Source: Thermoanaerobaculum sp964488355
GTDB taxonomy: Bacteria; Acidobacteriota; Thermoanaerobaculia; Thermoanaerobaculales; Thermoanaerobaculaceae
NCBI GenBank assembly: GCA_964488355.1
Contig: CAZAUJ010000009.1
Coordinates: 49,846-113,845 of the forward strand
Direction: 5' to 3'
Length of the DNA: 64,000 bases
A model generated the notes under the pieces. That model was not told where the DNA came from. It was given only the letters and a program-made list of their open reading frames with translations, and made no database searches. Below are positions 27,414 through 36,119 of the stretch, piece by piece. The number at the start of each line of letters is the position of its first letter. The first letter of the stretch is position 1. Made by a program: the position numbers and the translations under genes.

Positions 27414-28538
27414 ATGGAAGGCAAGCTGCGGGTGGCTTTGGTTTTCGGTGGCCGGTCGGGCGAGCACGAGGTCTCGGTGGTCTCGGCGCGCTCGGTGGCC
27501 AAGGCGCTGGACCCAGCCAAGTACGAGGTGTTGCCCATGGCCATTGACCGAGCCGGGCGCTGGGCGGCTCCCGAGGTGGCTTCCCGGGTGCTGTACCAGT
27601 CGGGTGATCGGGCTGACCTTGTGCTGGCTTTCGAGGGCGCTTGGGCTTTAGACCCGCGCGTGTTGGCTGGGGAGGTGGACGTGGTCGTGCCCATCCTCCA
27701 CGGTCCCTACGGAGAGGACGGGACCATCCAAGGGCTGTGCGAGATGCTGGACCTGCCCTATGTGGGCTGCGGTGTGGCTGCTAGCGCCGTGACCATGGAC
27801 AAGGTCTTGACCAAGAGGCTTTTGCGAGAGGCGGGGCTGCCTGTAGTTCCTTATGTCCCGCTGACCGAAAGGCAATGGCGCGAGACCAACCCGGCCATTG
27901 CCCAGACGCTGAGGGTAACCCTTTCGCTGCCGGTGTTTGTCAAGCCGGCGCGGCTTGGCTCCTCCGTGGGGATCTCTAAGGTGAAGGGCTGGGAGGACGT
28001 GCCGCGGGCATTGGAGCTGGCTTTTGCCTATGACGACACGGTGCTGGTGGAGCAGGGGGTGGAGGCAAGGGAAATCGAGGTGGCGGTGCTCGAGGGCGAC
28101 CCGCCGGTGGTCTCGGTACCCGGCGAGGTGGTGCCGGGTCACGAGTTTTACGATTACGCCGACAAGTACCTGGACAACCGCTGCCAGCTGTTGGCGCCGG
28201 CGCCCTTGGAACCGGAGGCGGTGACAAACGTACAGGAGCTGGCACTGGCTGCTTTTCGTGCGTGCGGTTGCGACGCCATGGCGCGCGTGGACTTCCTTTT
28301 GGACCGTCACACAGGGGCCTTCTACGTTAACGAGCTGAACAGCATTCCAGGTTTTACCCCCATCTCCATGTATCCCCGCTTGCTCCAACTGAGCGGTGTG
28401 GGCTATCGGGAGCTACTGGATCGCCTCATCGAGCTTGCCCGCGAGCGCCATCGGCGACGTTGCCAGTACGCTTTGGCTTCTCTGCGGCCATTGGCGGAGC
28501 GGGCCAGTTCCCTTGACGCCCCTGGTTCGAGGGGCTAG
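27414..28538 (+). CDS. ddl: D-alanine--D-alanine ligase
   Basis: A 374-residue ATP-grasp ligase joining two D-alanines for peptidoglycan precursors. Signatures are VFGGRSGEHEVSVVSA (N terminus), PILHGPYGEDGTIQG near residue 84, FVKPARLGSSVGISK near residue 176 and FYVNELNSIPGFTPISMYP near residue 303. The serine in the GSSVGIS loop and the NEINxxPG-type metal site are present. It follows a zinc-ribbon gene with a two-base gap. Confidence 0.95.
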   Translation: MEGKLRVALVFGGRSGEHEVSVVSARSVAKALDPAKYEVLPMAIDRAGRWAAPEVASRVLYQSGDRADLVLAFEGAWALDPRVLAGEVDVVVPILHGPYGEDGTIQGLCEMLDLPYVGCGVAASAVTMDKVLTKRLLREAGLPVVPYVPLTERQWRETNPAIAQTLRVTLSLPVFVKPARLGSSVGISKVKGWEDVPRALELAFAYDDTVLVEQGVEAREIEVAVLEGDPPVVSVPGEVVPGHEFYDYADKYLDNRCQLLAPAPLEPEAVTNVQELALAAFRACGCDAMARVDFLLDRHTGAFYVNELNSIPGFTPISMYPRLLQLSGVGYRELLDRLIELARERHRRRCQYALASLRPLAERASSLDAPGSRG

Positions 28539-28579
28539 TATGTACTTGTGCGCTTTTTCTCAAGCGTCGGGAGGCTCCC

Positions 28580-30853
28580 ATGAGCAACGGCAAAGTGACG
28601 AGGGAGGAGGCCCTTGCGTACCATACGGGCAAGCGCAAGGGCAAGCTTTCTGTGGTTCCTACCAAACCATGCCTCACCCAGCGGGATCTCTCCATGGCCT
28701 ATACCCCTGGGGTGGCCGAACCCTGCCGGGAAATCGCCAAGAACCCGGAGCTGGTTTACGAGTACACCAACAAGGGAAACCTGGTGGCGGTCATCTCCAA
28801 CGGCACGGCCGTGTTGGGCCTGGGCAACATCGGGCCGTTAGCTGGCAAGCCGGTGATGGAGGGCAAGGGCGTTCTTTTCAAGCGCTTTGCCGATATTGAC
28901 GTGTTCGACATTGAGCTAGCAAGCGGAGACCCCGACGAGGTCATCCGCTTTTGCCAGCTGATCGAGCCCACCCTGGGTGGCATCAACTTGGAGGACATCA
29001 AGGCTCCCGAGTGTTTTTACATTGAGGAAACACTCAAGAACACCCTGTCCATTCCTGTTTTTCACGACGATCAGCACGGCACTGCCATTATTTCCGGCGC
29101 GGCTTTTCTCAACGCGTTGGAGCTCGTGGGCAAACACATCGACGAAGTCAAGGTGGTCTTCTGCGGGGCCGGTGCCGCTGGGATTGCCTGTGCCAAGCTT
29201 TATTTGGCCCTGGGGGTCAAAAAAGAAAACCTCATCCTGGTGGATACCAAAGGCGTGGTCTACAAGGGCCGCACTGAGGGGATGAACCCTTACAAAGAGC
29301 AGTTTGCCGTCGAAACCGATGCGCGCACGCTGGCCGACGCCATGCGTGGGGCCGATGCCTTCATCGGTGTTTCCGGTCCCAACCTGGTCACACCGGAAAT
29401 GCTCCTGTCCATGGCGGAAGAGCCCATTGTCTTTGCCATGGCCAACCCGGATCCGGAGATTCCCTACGAGGTGGCGGTGGCCACCAGGCCCGATGTGATC
29501 ATGGCCACTGGTCGGTCCGACTATCCCAACCAGGTGAACAACGTGTTGGGCTTTCCGTTCATTTTCCGGGGCGCGCTGGACGTGGCGGCACGGGAAATCA
29601 ACGAGGAAATGAAGATGGCGGCAGTTCGGGCGCTGGCTGACCTGGCCAAGGAAGATGTGCCCGACTCGGTCATCCGCGCCTATGGCGGCAAGCCCCTCAA
29701 GTTTGGGCGTGAGTACCTAATTCCCAAGCCCTTCGATTACCGAGTGTTGCTGTGGGAGGCACCCGCTGTGGCGGAGGCGGCCATTCGCACCGGGGTGGCG
29801 CGCAAACCCTTCAGCAGCAAAGAGGATTACGTGCGCGAGCTGGAGGCCCGCCTGTCCCGTACGCGCCAGGTGATGCACGTTGTCTTTGACCGGGCCAAGC
29901 AAGATCCCAAGCGCATTGTTTTTGCCGAGGGGGAGCATCCTAAGATCGTGAGAGCAGCCAAGATCCTGGTAGAAGAGGGCATTTGTCGCCCGGTGCTCCT
30001 GGGCAACGCGGGAAAGATTGCTCGCCTGTTGCAGGAGCACGAGGTGCCCCTGGACAAGGTGGAGGTGGTGGAACCGGAAAAGCACCCCCGCTTCGAGGAG
30101 TACCTGCGGGAGTTTCATAGGATGCGTTGGCGTCGCGGGGTGGCCTACGACGACGCACGCAAGCTCATGCGCGAGCCCGTTTACTTCGGCAACATGATGG
30201 TCCACAAGGGCGAGGCGGACGGCCTGATCTCTGGGCTCACCATGCACTACCCCGACACCATCCGCCCAGCACTGCAGATCCACCACACCCAACCGGGGGT
30301 TTCCCGTGCCGCTGGGGTGTACCTGTTGCTCTTCGAGGACCGGATGGTTTTCATTGCCGACACCACCGTTAACCAGGACCCCACGGCTGAGGAGCTGGCG
30401 GAAATCGCATTTATGGCCGCGCGTGTGGCCCGCAACTACTTCGGTCTGGAACCCAAGGTGGCCATGCTCTCCTACTCCAACTTCGGCTCGAACGCCGACG
30501 AGCGGTCGCTGAAGGTGCGGCGGGCGGTGGAGATTGCCCGCCAGCGTTGGCCGGAGCTGGTGATCGACGGCGAGATGCAAGCGGACGTGGCGGTTGAGCC
30601 CTCGGTGGCCGAAGAGATTTTCCCCTTTTCCGCCATTCAGGGGGATGCCAACGTGCTTGTGTGCCCCGACTTGGAGGCCGCCAACATTGCATATAAGCTC
30701 CTTTGGCGCTTAGGCAAGGTGGAGGCTATCGGTCCCATCCTCACTGGCGTGAACGCGGCGGTGCACGTGCTGCAGCGGGGCGTGGACGTGGGAGACATCG
30801 TCCACATGGCGGCCATGTGTGTCCTTAAGGCCCAACGCTTGCAGGAGCACTGA
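28580..30853 (+). CDS. maeB: NADP-dependent malic enzyme with C-terminal phosphotransacetylase-like domain
   Basis: A 757-residue two-domain enzyme. Residues 1 to about 430 are the malic-enzyme domain (YTPGVAEPCREIAKN, the FKRFADIDVFDIE segment and the dinucleotide motif FCGAGAAGIACAKLYLALG). It converts malate to pyruvate, CO2 and NAD(P)H. Residues from about 435 to the end are a Pta-like domain (FAEGEHPKIVRAA, DGEMQADVAVEP), usually regulatory rather than catalytic in MaeB proteins. GGGAGG precedes the ATG. A terminator-like hairpin follows the gene. Confidence 0.95.
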   Translation: MSNGKVTREEALAYHTGKRKGKLSVVPTKPCLTQRDLSMAYTPGVAEPCREIAKNPELVYEYTNKGNLVAVISNGTAVLGLGNIGPLAGKPVMEGKGVLFKRFADIDVFDIELASGDPDEVIRFCQLIEPTLGGINLEDIKAPECFYIEETLKNTLSIPVFHDDQHGTAIISGAAFLNALELVGKHIDEVKVVFCGAGAAGIACAKLYLALGVKKENLILVDTKGVVYKGRTEGMNPYKEQFAVETDARTLADAMRGADAFIGVSGPNLVTPEMLLSMAEEPIVFAMANPDPEIPYEVAVATRPDVIMATGRSDYPNQVNNVLGFPFIFRGALDVAAREINEEMKMAAVRALADLAKEDVPDSVIRAYGGKPLKFGREYLIPKPFDYRVLLWEAPAVAEAAIRTGVARKPFSSKEDYVRELEARLSRTRQVMHVVFDRAKQDPKRIVFAEGEHPKIVRAAKILVEEGICRPVLLGNAGKIARLLQEHEVPLDKVEVVEPEKHPRFEEYLREFHRMRWRRGVAYDDARKLMREPVYFGNMMVHKGEADGLISGLTMHYPDTIRPALQIHHTQPGVSRAAGVYLLLFEDRMVFIADTTVNQDPTAEELAEIAFMAARVARNYFGLEPKVAMLSYSNFGSNADERSLKVRRAVEIARQRWPELVIDGEMQADVAVEPSVAEEIFPFSAIQGDANVLVCPDLEAANIAYKLLWRLGKVEAIGPILTGVNAAVHVLQRGVDVGDIVHMAAMCVLKAQRLQEH

Positions 30854-30881
30854 GCCTGCAAGCGCGCCCCCAAGACTCGCG

Positions 30882-30931
30882 GCGGCTGGTCGTTGTTGTC
30901 CCTTGAGCAGGGAGCGGGGCCAGCCGCTTTT
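30882..30931 (+). terminator. Probable terminator after maeB
   Basis: GCGGCTGG (30882-30889) can pair with CCAGCCGC (30920-30927), followed directly by TTTT and more T-rich bases. The loop is long (30 bases), so this is a plausible rather than certain Rho-independent terminator. Confidence 0.5.
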
Positions 30932-31057
30932 GCTTTCGCAGCTTTCCTGCGCCCACCGAACCCCCCAACCTCCTAAGGTGGTGAACTCATCCCCGGGCTT
31001 GCAGGGCGAAGTCAACCCGGGTATCATTTGGCTCGGCGGACGGAAGGGGGACAAGCC

Positions 31058-31933
31058 ATGAAATCCAAAGGCGCAGCGTTTGTTTTGGTTTTGGCGGCGG
31101 CCACCGCCTGGGGGGCCGACGGAAAGCCGCGCGTGGCCGTGCTGGAGTTTGGCAACAAGGCGCTGGAGTCTCGCTGGACCAACGCGGGTGAGGCGGCGCA
31201 AGACATGTTCATTACCGAGCTGGTGAAGTCGGGCAAGTTCACCGTGATCGACCGCGAGCGGCTGGACGCCGTCATGCGCGAAAAGAACCTTTCCCTTGCC
31301 GGCGACATTGACCCTCGCACAGCGGTTCAGGCGGGGAAGCTGCTGGGGGTGGAGTACATCCTCTTTGGGCACGTGACCGAGTTTGGCGAGGAAACGGCCG
31401 GTGCGCAGGTGGGTTGGGGCATAGGCGTGGACGTGAAGCGCAAAAAGTTCGTTGCCGCTTTGGACGCGCGGCTGGTGAGCACCACCACGGGCGAGATCGT
31501 TTGGGCGGACAAGGCGCGCAAGGAGGAGTCCAACGTCAAGGTGTTTGTCATGGGCTCTGGGGGCGGCGTGAGCGACCGGCGGATGTTCGACAAGGTGCTG
31601 CTGCCCTGCGTGGAGGAGCTGGCTAAAAAGCTCATCTCCACCGAGCTGTCAACCACTGCAACGGTGGTGGGACGCGTTTCCGGTAAAATTGCCCGCATCG
31701 ACGGAAACAAGGTGTTTATCAACTTGGGCTCGGAGCACGGTGTGAAGGAGGGCGATACCTTCGACGTGTACAAGACCGGTGCGGTGATTACGGACCCCGA
31801 TTCGGGCGAGGTCTTGGGCGCCGAGGAGGAAAAAATCGGCACCATCCGGGTGGTGGCGGTCAAGGGTGCCAAATACTCGGAGTGCGTGATCGTCAGCGGG
31901 CAGGGCTTTGCCGTAGGAAATGTGGTGAAATAG
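31058..31933 (+). CDS. CsgG-like secreted lipoprotein/assembly protein
   Basis: A 291-residue protein with a signal peptide (cleavage after WGA) and a CsgG/ABC-like domain: VAVLEFGNKALESRW, FTVIDRERLDAVMREKN, GVEYILFGHVTEF. A C-terminal beta domain (about residues 205-291) with GRVSGKIARIDGNKVFINLG and HGVKEGDTF resembles the C-terminal domain of FlgT-type proteins. No lipobox cysteine is visible, unlike true curli-secretion CsgG. It is therefore probably a periplasmic or outer-membrane-associated relative. It precedes a small secreted protein, probably in one operon. Confidence 0.8.
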   Translation: MKSKGAAFVLVLAAATAWGADGKPRVAVLEFGNKALESRWTNAGEAAQDMFITELVKSGKFTVIDRERLDAVMREKNLSLAGDIDPRTAVQAGKLLGVEYILFGHVTEFGEETAGAQVGWGIGVDVKRKKFVAALDARLVSTTTGEIVWADKARKEESNVKVFVMGSGGGVSDRRMFDKVLLPCVEELAKKLISTELSTTATVVGRVSGKIARIDGNKVFINLGSEHGVKEGDTFDVYKTGAVITDPDSGEVLGAEEEKIGTIRVVAVKGAKYSECVIVSGQGFAVGNVVK

Positions 31934-31967
31934 AGTTGCCGGTGTAGCCGGTCGCGGGGGAGTCGAT

Positions 31968-32411
31968 ATGGCGCGAGTTCCTGCCCTGTTGCTCGTAGCT
32001 TGCGTGGTCGCTTCGGTGGTTTTGGCCCAAGAGGAGCCCGCGTACAAGCAGGGGGACAACCCTTACCAGGACGAGGCCGTCCTCACCGTGGGCCAACCAA
32101 TCAAGCTTTACGTGGAAGTGCAAGGCACGCGCTTTGCCGAGCTGACGCTGACGCCGCAGGGGGAGGTAGAGGCGGGCAAGAACGTGAAGTGCCAGGTGCT
32201 GCTTACCGGCTCGCGCCCCGTTTCGGGCAAGGCGGAGGTGGTGCCCATTCTGCTGTTGGAAGACAGCACCGGTAAGAGTTTGGAGCGCATAACCCTGCCT
32301 CGTTTTAAGGTTCGGGGTGAGAGGCCTTTCGAGTACCGTGAGACGGTGAGTGTCAGCGGGGACAGCCTCTCCGCTGCGGCCAAGGTGTGGATTTACTTGG
32401 AGGTTATCTAG
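31968..32411 (+). CDS. Small secreted protein paired with the CsgG-like gene
   Basis: A 147-residue protein with a clear signal peptide (LLLVACVVASVVLAQ). The mature part of about 125 residues is rich in beta-strand alternation and looks like a single immunoglobulin-like or transthyretin-like domain (CQVLLTGSRPVSGKAEVVPI, YRETVSVSGDSLSAAAKVWI). I recognise no named family. It lies 34 bases after the CsgG-like gene, so a shared function in envelope assembly is possible. Confidence 0.7.
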   Translation: MARVPALLLVACVVASVVLAQEEPAYKQGDNPYQDEAVLTVGQPIKLYVEVQGTRFAELTLTPQGEVEAGKNVKCQVLLTGSRPVSGKAEVVPILLLEDSTGKSLERITLPRFKVRGERPFEYRETVSVSGDSLSAAAKVWIYLEVI

Positions 32412-32423
32412 AAGCTAAGGCGC

Positions 32424-33050
32424 TCACCATTTTTGCCCGCGGTTGAGAAAACTGAGAAACTCCTCGCGCACCTTGGCGTTTTCAAAAGCCCCGCGGATGG
32501 CGGAGGTGACCGTGAGGGCCCCGGGTTTTTTGACCCCCCGCATTTCCACGCAAAGGTGGCGTGCTTCGATCACCACCATCACCCCCAAAGGCTCCAGCTT
32601 GTGCCAGAGGTAATCGGCCACCTGCTCCGTCAGTCGTTCCTGAATTTGCGGCCTTTTGGCGTAAAACTCCAAGATCCTCGGAATCTTGGAGAGGCCAACG
32701 ATCCGTTTCCCTGGAATATAGGCAATGTGGGCATGGCCGTAAAACGGCACCAGGTGATGGGCGCACATGGAGTAGAAGGGAATGTCTCGCTCCATGACCA
32801 TGGCGGAGTAGCCCTCTTGGTTGGGGAAGGTGGTCACGGCGGGCTCGGCCCCCTCCTTGAGTCCGTGGAACATTTCCAGAAAACTAGCAGCCACCCGCTT
32901 GGGGGTTTCGTGCAGGTTCGGGTCGGTGCGGTCCACCCCCAACATGTCGAGAATGGCCTCCACATGGGGCGCAATCAACGACACCAGCTCATCGTCGGCC
33001 AGCTTGGCAACGCCTCGGTCTTCCTCTGCTCCCGCCAGCTTGGGTCGCAT
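32424..33050 (-). CDS. folE: GTP cyclohydrolase I
   Basis: A 208-residue FolE making 7,8-dihydroneopterin triphosphate from GTP, the first step toward folate. Zinc and active-site segments are visible: MCAHHLVPFYGHAHIAYIPG (Cys and His ligands) and EARHLCVEMRGVKKPG (second Cys). The start is ATG 33050 with GGGAGG seven bases upstream. The frame extends five codons further without support. It lies 14 kb from the folB-folK unit. Confidence 0.95.
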   Translation of the reverse strand: MRPKLAGAEEDRGVAKLADDELVSLIAPHVEAILDMLGVDRTDPNLHETPKRVAASFLEMFHGLKEGAEPAVTTFPNQEGYSAMVMERDIPFYSMCAHHLVPFYGHAHIAYIPGKRIVGLSKIPRILEFYAKRPQIQERLTEQVADYLWHKLEPLGVMVVIEARHLCVEMRGVKKPGALTVTSAIRGAFENAKVREEFLSFLNRGQKW

Positions 33051-33059
33051 AGCACCTCC

Positions 33060-33078
33060 CGGCACCCAAACGGTGCCG
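33060..33078 (-). promoter_or_regulatory. Hairpin in the folE 5' leader, adjacent to the ribosome-binding site
   Basis: CGGCACC (33060-33066) and GGTGCCG (33072-33078) form a perfect 7-bp stem with a 5-base loop. It ends next to the folE GGGAGG site, so it could affect translation start. No T tract follows, so it is not a terminator. Confidence 0.35.
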
Positions 33079-33131
33079 AAAGCTAGTGTATTCCCTTTTT
33101 GGCGAGCAGGTACAATAGCCGGGGAGGTGCC

Positions 33132-34199
33132 ATGAAGGGCCTGATCTTAGCCGGTGGACAGGGTACGCGTCTGCGCCCCCTTACATACACCTCGGCCAAG
33201 CAGCTGGTACCGGTGGCGAACAAGCCGGTGCTGTTTTACGGCCTTGAAGCGCTCGCCGAAGCGGGCATTCACCAGGTTGGCATCGTGGTAGGGCACACCG
33301 CCCGCGAGATCATGGAGGCGGTGGGCGATGGGTCGGCTTGGGGTGTGACGGTGACCTACATCCCCCAGGACGCCCCCCAAGGCCTGGCTCATGCCGTGCT
33401 CATTGCCGAGGAGTTCATGGCCGGCGAGCCCTTCGTCATGTACCTGGGAGACAACCTGGTAAAGGACGGCATCGTGCCTTTCGTACGGGAGTTTTCCCAG
33501 GGGGGGTGCAACGCCCAAATTTTGCTGGCCCGCGTCCCCAACCCCTCGCAGTTTGGCGTGGCCGAGCTGGGGGAGAACGGGCACGTGGTGCGACTGGAAG
33601 AAAAGCCGGCGCAGCCCCGGAGCAACTTGGCCTTGGTTGGGGTTTACCTCTTCGATCTTCACGTGTTCGAGGCCGTAAAGGCTATCAGGCCTTCCAGGCG
33701 GGGCGAGCTGGAAATCACCGATGCCATCCAGTACCTGGTGGACGCTGGGTACGTGGTGCGGCCCCACATCATCAGCGGCTGGTGGAAAGATACGGGCAAG
33801 GTGGAGGACATGCTGGAGGCTAACCGCATGGTCCTGGACACCAAGGAACAGCAGGTGGCCGGAGAGGTGGATGGGGCAAGCCGCGTGGAAGGCAAGGCGG
33901 TGATCGAGGCGGGAGCTGTAATCCGCCGCTCGGTGGTTCGTGGTCCCTGCATCGTGGGCGCGGGGGCCGTGGTGGAGGACTCCTACGTGGGGCCCTACAC
34001 CGCTGTGGGTCCCCGCTGCCGCATTGTTTCCTGCGAGGTGGAAAACTCCATTGTGCTGGAGGGATCCCAGTTGGTGCAGCTCCCCCACCGGTTGGAGGGC
34101 TGTTTGATCGGCAAGGAGGTCACAGTGGGGCGAGGGAACGGTAGGCCGCAGGCCTTGCGGTTGGTGGTGGGTGACCATTCGCGGGTGGAGCTGCCGTGA
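33132..34199 (+). CDS. rfbA: Glucose-1-phosphate thymidylyltransferase (long form)
   Basis: A 355-residue nucleotidyltransferase making dTDP-glucose from dTTP and glucose-1-phosphate. The N-terminal half carries LILAGGQGTRLRPLTYTSAKQ (the core is GGQGTRLRPLT), MYLGDNLVKDG and EKPAQPRSNLALVGVY. A C-terminal left-handed beta-helix (about residues 245-350, VIEAGAVIRRSVVRGPCIVG) makes it the long StrD/GraD-like form rather than the short RmlA. A TACAAT box at 33110-33115 and GGGGAGG precede the ATG. It is divergent from folE. Confidence 0.92.
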   Translation: MKGLILAGGQGTRLRPLTYTSAKQLVPVANKPVLFYGLEALAEAGIHQVGIVVGHTAREIMEAVGDGSAWGVTVTYIPQDAPQGLAHAVLIAEEFMAGEPFVMYLGDNLVKDGIVPFVREFSQGGCNAQILLARVPNPSQFGVAELGENGHVVRLEEKPAQPRSNLALVGVYLFDLHVFEAVKAIRPSRRGELEITDAIQYLVDAGYVVRPHIISGWWKDTGKVEDMLEANRMVLDTKEQQVAGEVDGASRVEGKAVIEAGAVIRRSVVRGPCIVGAGAVVEDSYVGPYTAVGPRCRIVSCEVENSIVLEGSQLVQLPHRLEGCLIGKEVTVGRGNGRPQALRLVVGDHSRVELP

Positions 34200-35212
34200 A
34201 GAAAAAGATTTTGGTCACAGGCGGTTGCGGCTTCATTGGCAGCAACTTCATCCGCCTGCTGCTAGCCGAGCGGCCCGATTGGCAAGTGGTTAACTTGGAC
34301 AAACTCACCTACGCTGGCCGCTTGGAAAACCTGCAGGACGTGGCGGATGATCCTCGTTACCGCTTCGTTCAGGGCGACATCTGCGATCCGGAAGCGGTAA
34401 GGCAAGCCATGGCCTCGTGCCAGTTGGCCATCAACTTCGCTGCCGAAACCCACGTGGACCGATCGCTGTTGGGGCCTGCGCATTTCATCGATACCGACGT
34501 GAAGGGCGTGATGGTGCTGTTGGAGGAAGCTCGCCGGGTAGGGCTCGAGCGCTTCATCCAGGTGTCCACCGATGAGGTTTACGGCTCCATCGAGTTGGGC
34601 TCGTTCACCGAGGAAAGCCCCCTCAACCCGCGCAACCCGTACGCCGCTTCCAAAGCCGGTGGGGACCGCATGGCTTACGCCTACTGGGCGAGCTTCGGTG
34701 TGCCCGTCACCATTACGCGTGCTTCCAACAATTACGGCCCGTACCAATACCCAGAAAAGCTCATCCCCTTGTTCGTCACCAACGCCCTCAGGGACGAACC
34801 CCTGCCCCTGTACGGTGACGGGCGAAACGTGCGGGACTGGCTGTACGTGGAGGACCACAGCCGTGCGCTGCTGTTCCTGTTGGAGCACGGCGAGCCGGGC
34901 GAGGTCTACAACATTGCTGGCGGTAACGAGCGAGAGAATATTGAGGTCACCCGCGCCGTGCTGCGTCTCCTGGGAAAGCCGGAATCGCTGATCCGTTTCG
35001 TTACCGACCGTCCAGGCCACGATCGGCGTTACTCGTTGGCTGCCGGCAAGCTGCGCCGTCTGGGATGGCAGCCGCGGGTGAGCTTTGAAGAGGGGTTGGA
35101 GCGAACGGTGCGCTGGTACGTGGACAACACCTGGTGGTGGCAACCTATTAAGGACCACGATGGTGAGTTTCGCCGCTACTACCAGATGCAATACGGGGCC
35201 CGCCTGCAATGA
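34196..35212 (+). CDS. rfbB: dTDP-glucose 4,6-dehydratase
   Basis: A 338-residue extended-SDR enzyme. The NAD motif is TGGCGFIGSNFI at the N terminus. HVDRSLLGP near residue 85 is the RmlB signature, and the catalytic YAASKAGGDRMAYAYW is near residue 150. It converts dTDP-glucose to dTDP-4-keto-6-deoxyglucose. The start GTG overlaps rfbA by four bases, and the stop overlaps rfbD by four bases (ATGA). Confidence 0.96.
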   Translation: MKKKILVTGGCGFIGSNFIRLLLAERPDWQVVNLDKLTYAGRLENLQDVADDPRYRFVQGDICDPEAVRQAMASCQLAINFAAETHVDRSLLGPAHFIDTDVKGVMVLLEEARRVGLERFIQVSTDEVYGSIELGSFTEESPLNPRNPYAASKAGGDRMAYAYWASFGVPVTITRASNNYGPYQYPEKLIPLFVTNALRDEPLPLYGDGRNVRDWLYVEDHSRALLFLLEHGEPGEVYNIAGGNERENIEVTRAVLRLLGKPESLIRFVTDRPGHDRRYSLAAGKLRRLGWQPRVSFEEGLERTVRWYVDNTWWWQPIKDHDGEFRRYYQMQYGARLQ

Positions 35213-36063
35213 AGTTTCTGCTTACCGGCGCAGAGGGCCAGCTGGGAAAGGCATGGCGTCGGTTGGCGCAGGCTGAGAGGCTGCAGCTTGAGGCTTTCAG
35301 CAGGCAGCAGCTGGACATCACCCGGCCCGAGCTGGTGCGCGAAATCGCTCGTCGTGTGCGGCCGGAGGTGATTATCAATGCCGCCGCCTATACCGCGGTG
35401 GACAAGGCAGAGGAGGAACCGGATCGGGCCTTTGCGGTAAATGCGGAAGCGGTCGCCACCCTGGCGGGCGCCGCCAACGAGGTGAGGGCGTTGTTGGTTC
35501 ACGTTTCCAGTGATTACGTTTTCGATGGGACCAGCCGCAAACCCTACCGGGAGGAGGACCCTACCAATCCCTTGTCCGTGTACGGCAAAAGCAAGTTGGC
35601 AGGGGAAGAAGCGGCTAAGGCTGCCCGGGACCATCTCATCATCCGCACCTCGTGGCTTTTCGGCTCGGGTTGGAACTTTGTGGAGGCCATTCGCAAGCAG
35701 CTGCACGCGGGTGCTGACGAGCTGCGGGTGGTGGCCGATCAACGCGGCCGGCCCACCTATGCGGAGCATTTGGCTTGGGCCATGCTTAAGTTGGTGGAAA
35801 AGGGCGCGAGGGGTGTGACCCACGTGGCCAACCATGGCTCGGCTACCTGGGCCGATTTTGCTGCCGAAATCGTGAGGCTTCTGGGCTACCAAACCCCGGT
35901 TGTTCCCATCACCACCGCCGCAGTGGGGCGGCCGGCCCCGCGGCCTACCTTTTCCGTGTTGGACACCTCGCGCCTCGAAGCGATTGTGGGTCCGCTGCCG
36001 CCCTGGCAGGAAGCCTTGGCCTGTTACCTGGGCACGGAGGTACCCATCGCCACGCCCCTGTAA
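35209..36063 (+). CDS. rfbD: dTDP-4-dehydrorhamnose reductase
   Basis: A 284-residue RmlD. It shows LLTGAEGQLGKAW at the N terminus, INAAAYTAVDKAEEEPDRA near residue 60, FDGTSRKPYREEDPTNPLSVYG with YGKSKLAGE near residue 125, and IIRTSWLFG. It performs the last NADPH-dependent step to dTDP-L-rhamnose. No rfbC epimerase gene is present in this cluster, so it must be elsewhere or the pathway makes a different sugar. Confidence 0.94.
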   Translation: MKFLLTGAEGQLGKAWRRLAQAERLQLEAFSRQQLDITRPELVREIARRVRPEVIINAAAYTAVDKAEEEPDRAFAVNAEAVATLAGAANEVRALLVHVSSDYVFDGTSRKPYREEDPTNPLSVYGKSKLAGEEAAKAARDHLIIRTSWLFGSGWNFVEAIRKQLHAGADELRVVADQRGRPTYAEHLAWAMLKLVEKGARGVTHVANHGSATWADFAAEIVRLLGYQTPVVPITTAAVGRPAPRPTFSVLDTSRLEAIVGPLPPWQEALACYLGTEVPIATPL

Positions 36064-36119
36064 CCCAGGGGACCCCTTCTGCGTACGCTAGCCAGTGCCA
36101 GAGGGCACGGGGAGGACCG

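Noticed and set aside
28515..28540. A tRNA T-arm-like CCCCTGGTTCGAGGGGC at the end of ddl.
   Set aside because: It is inside the ddl coding sequence, and no acceptor, D or anticodon arms surround it.
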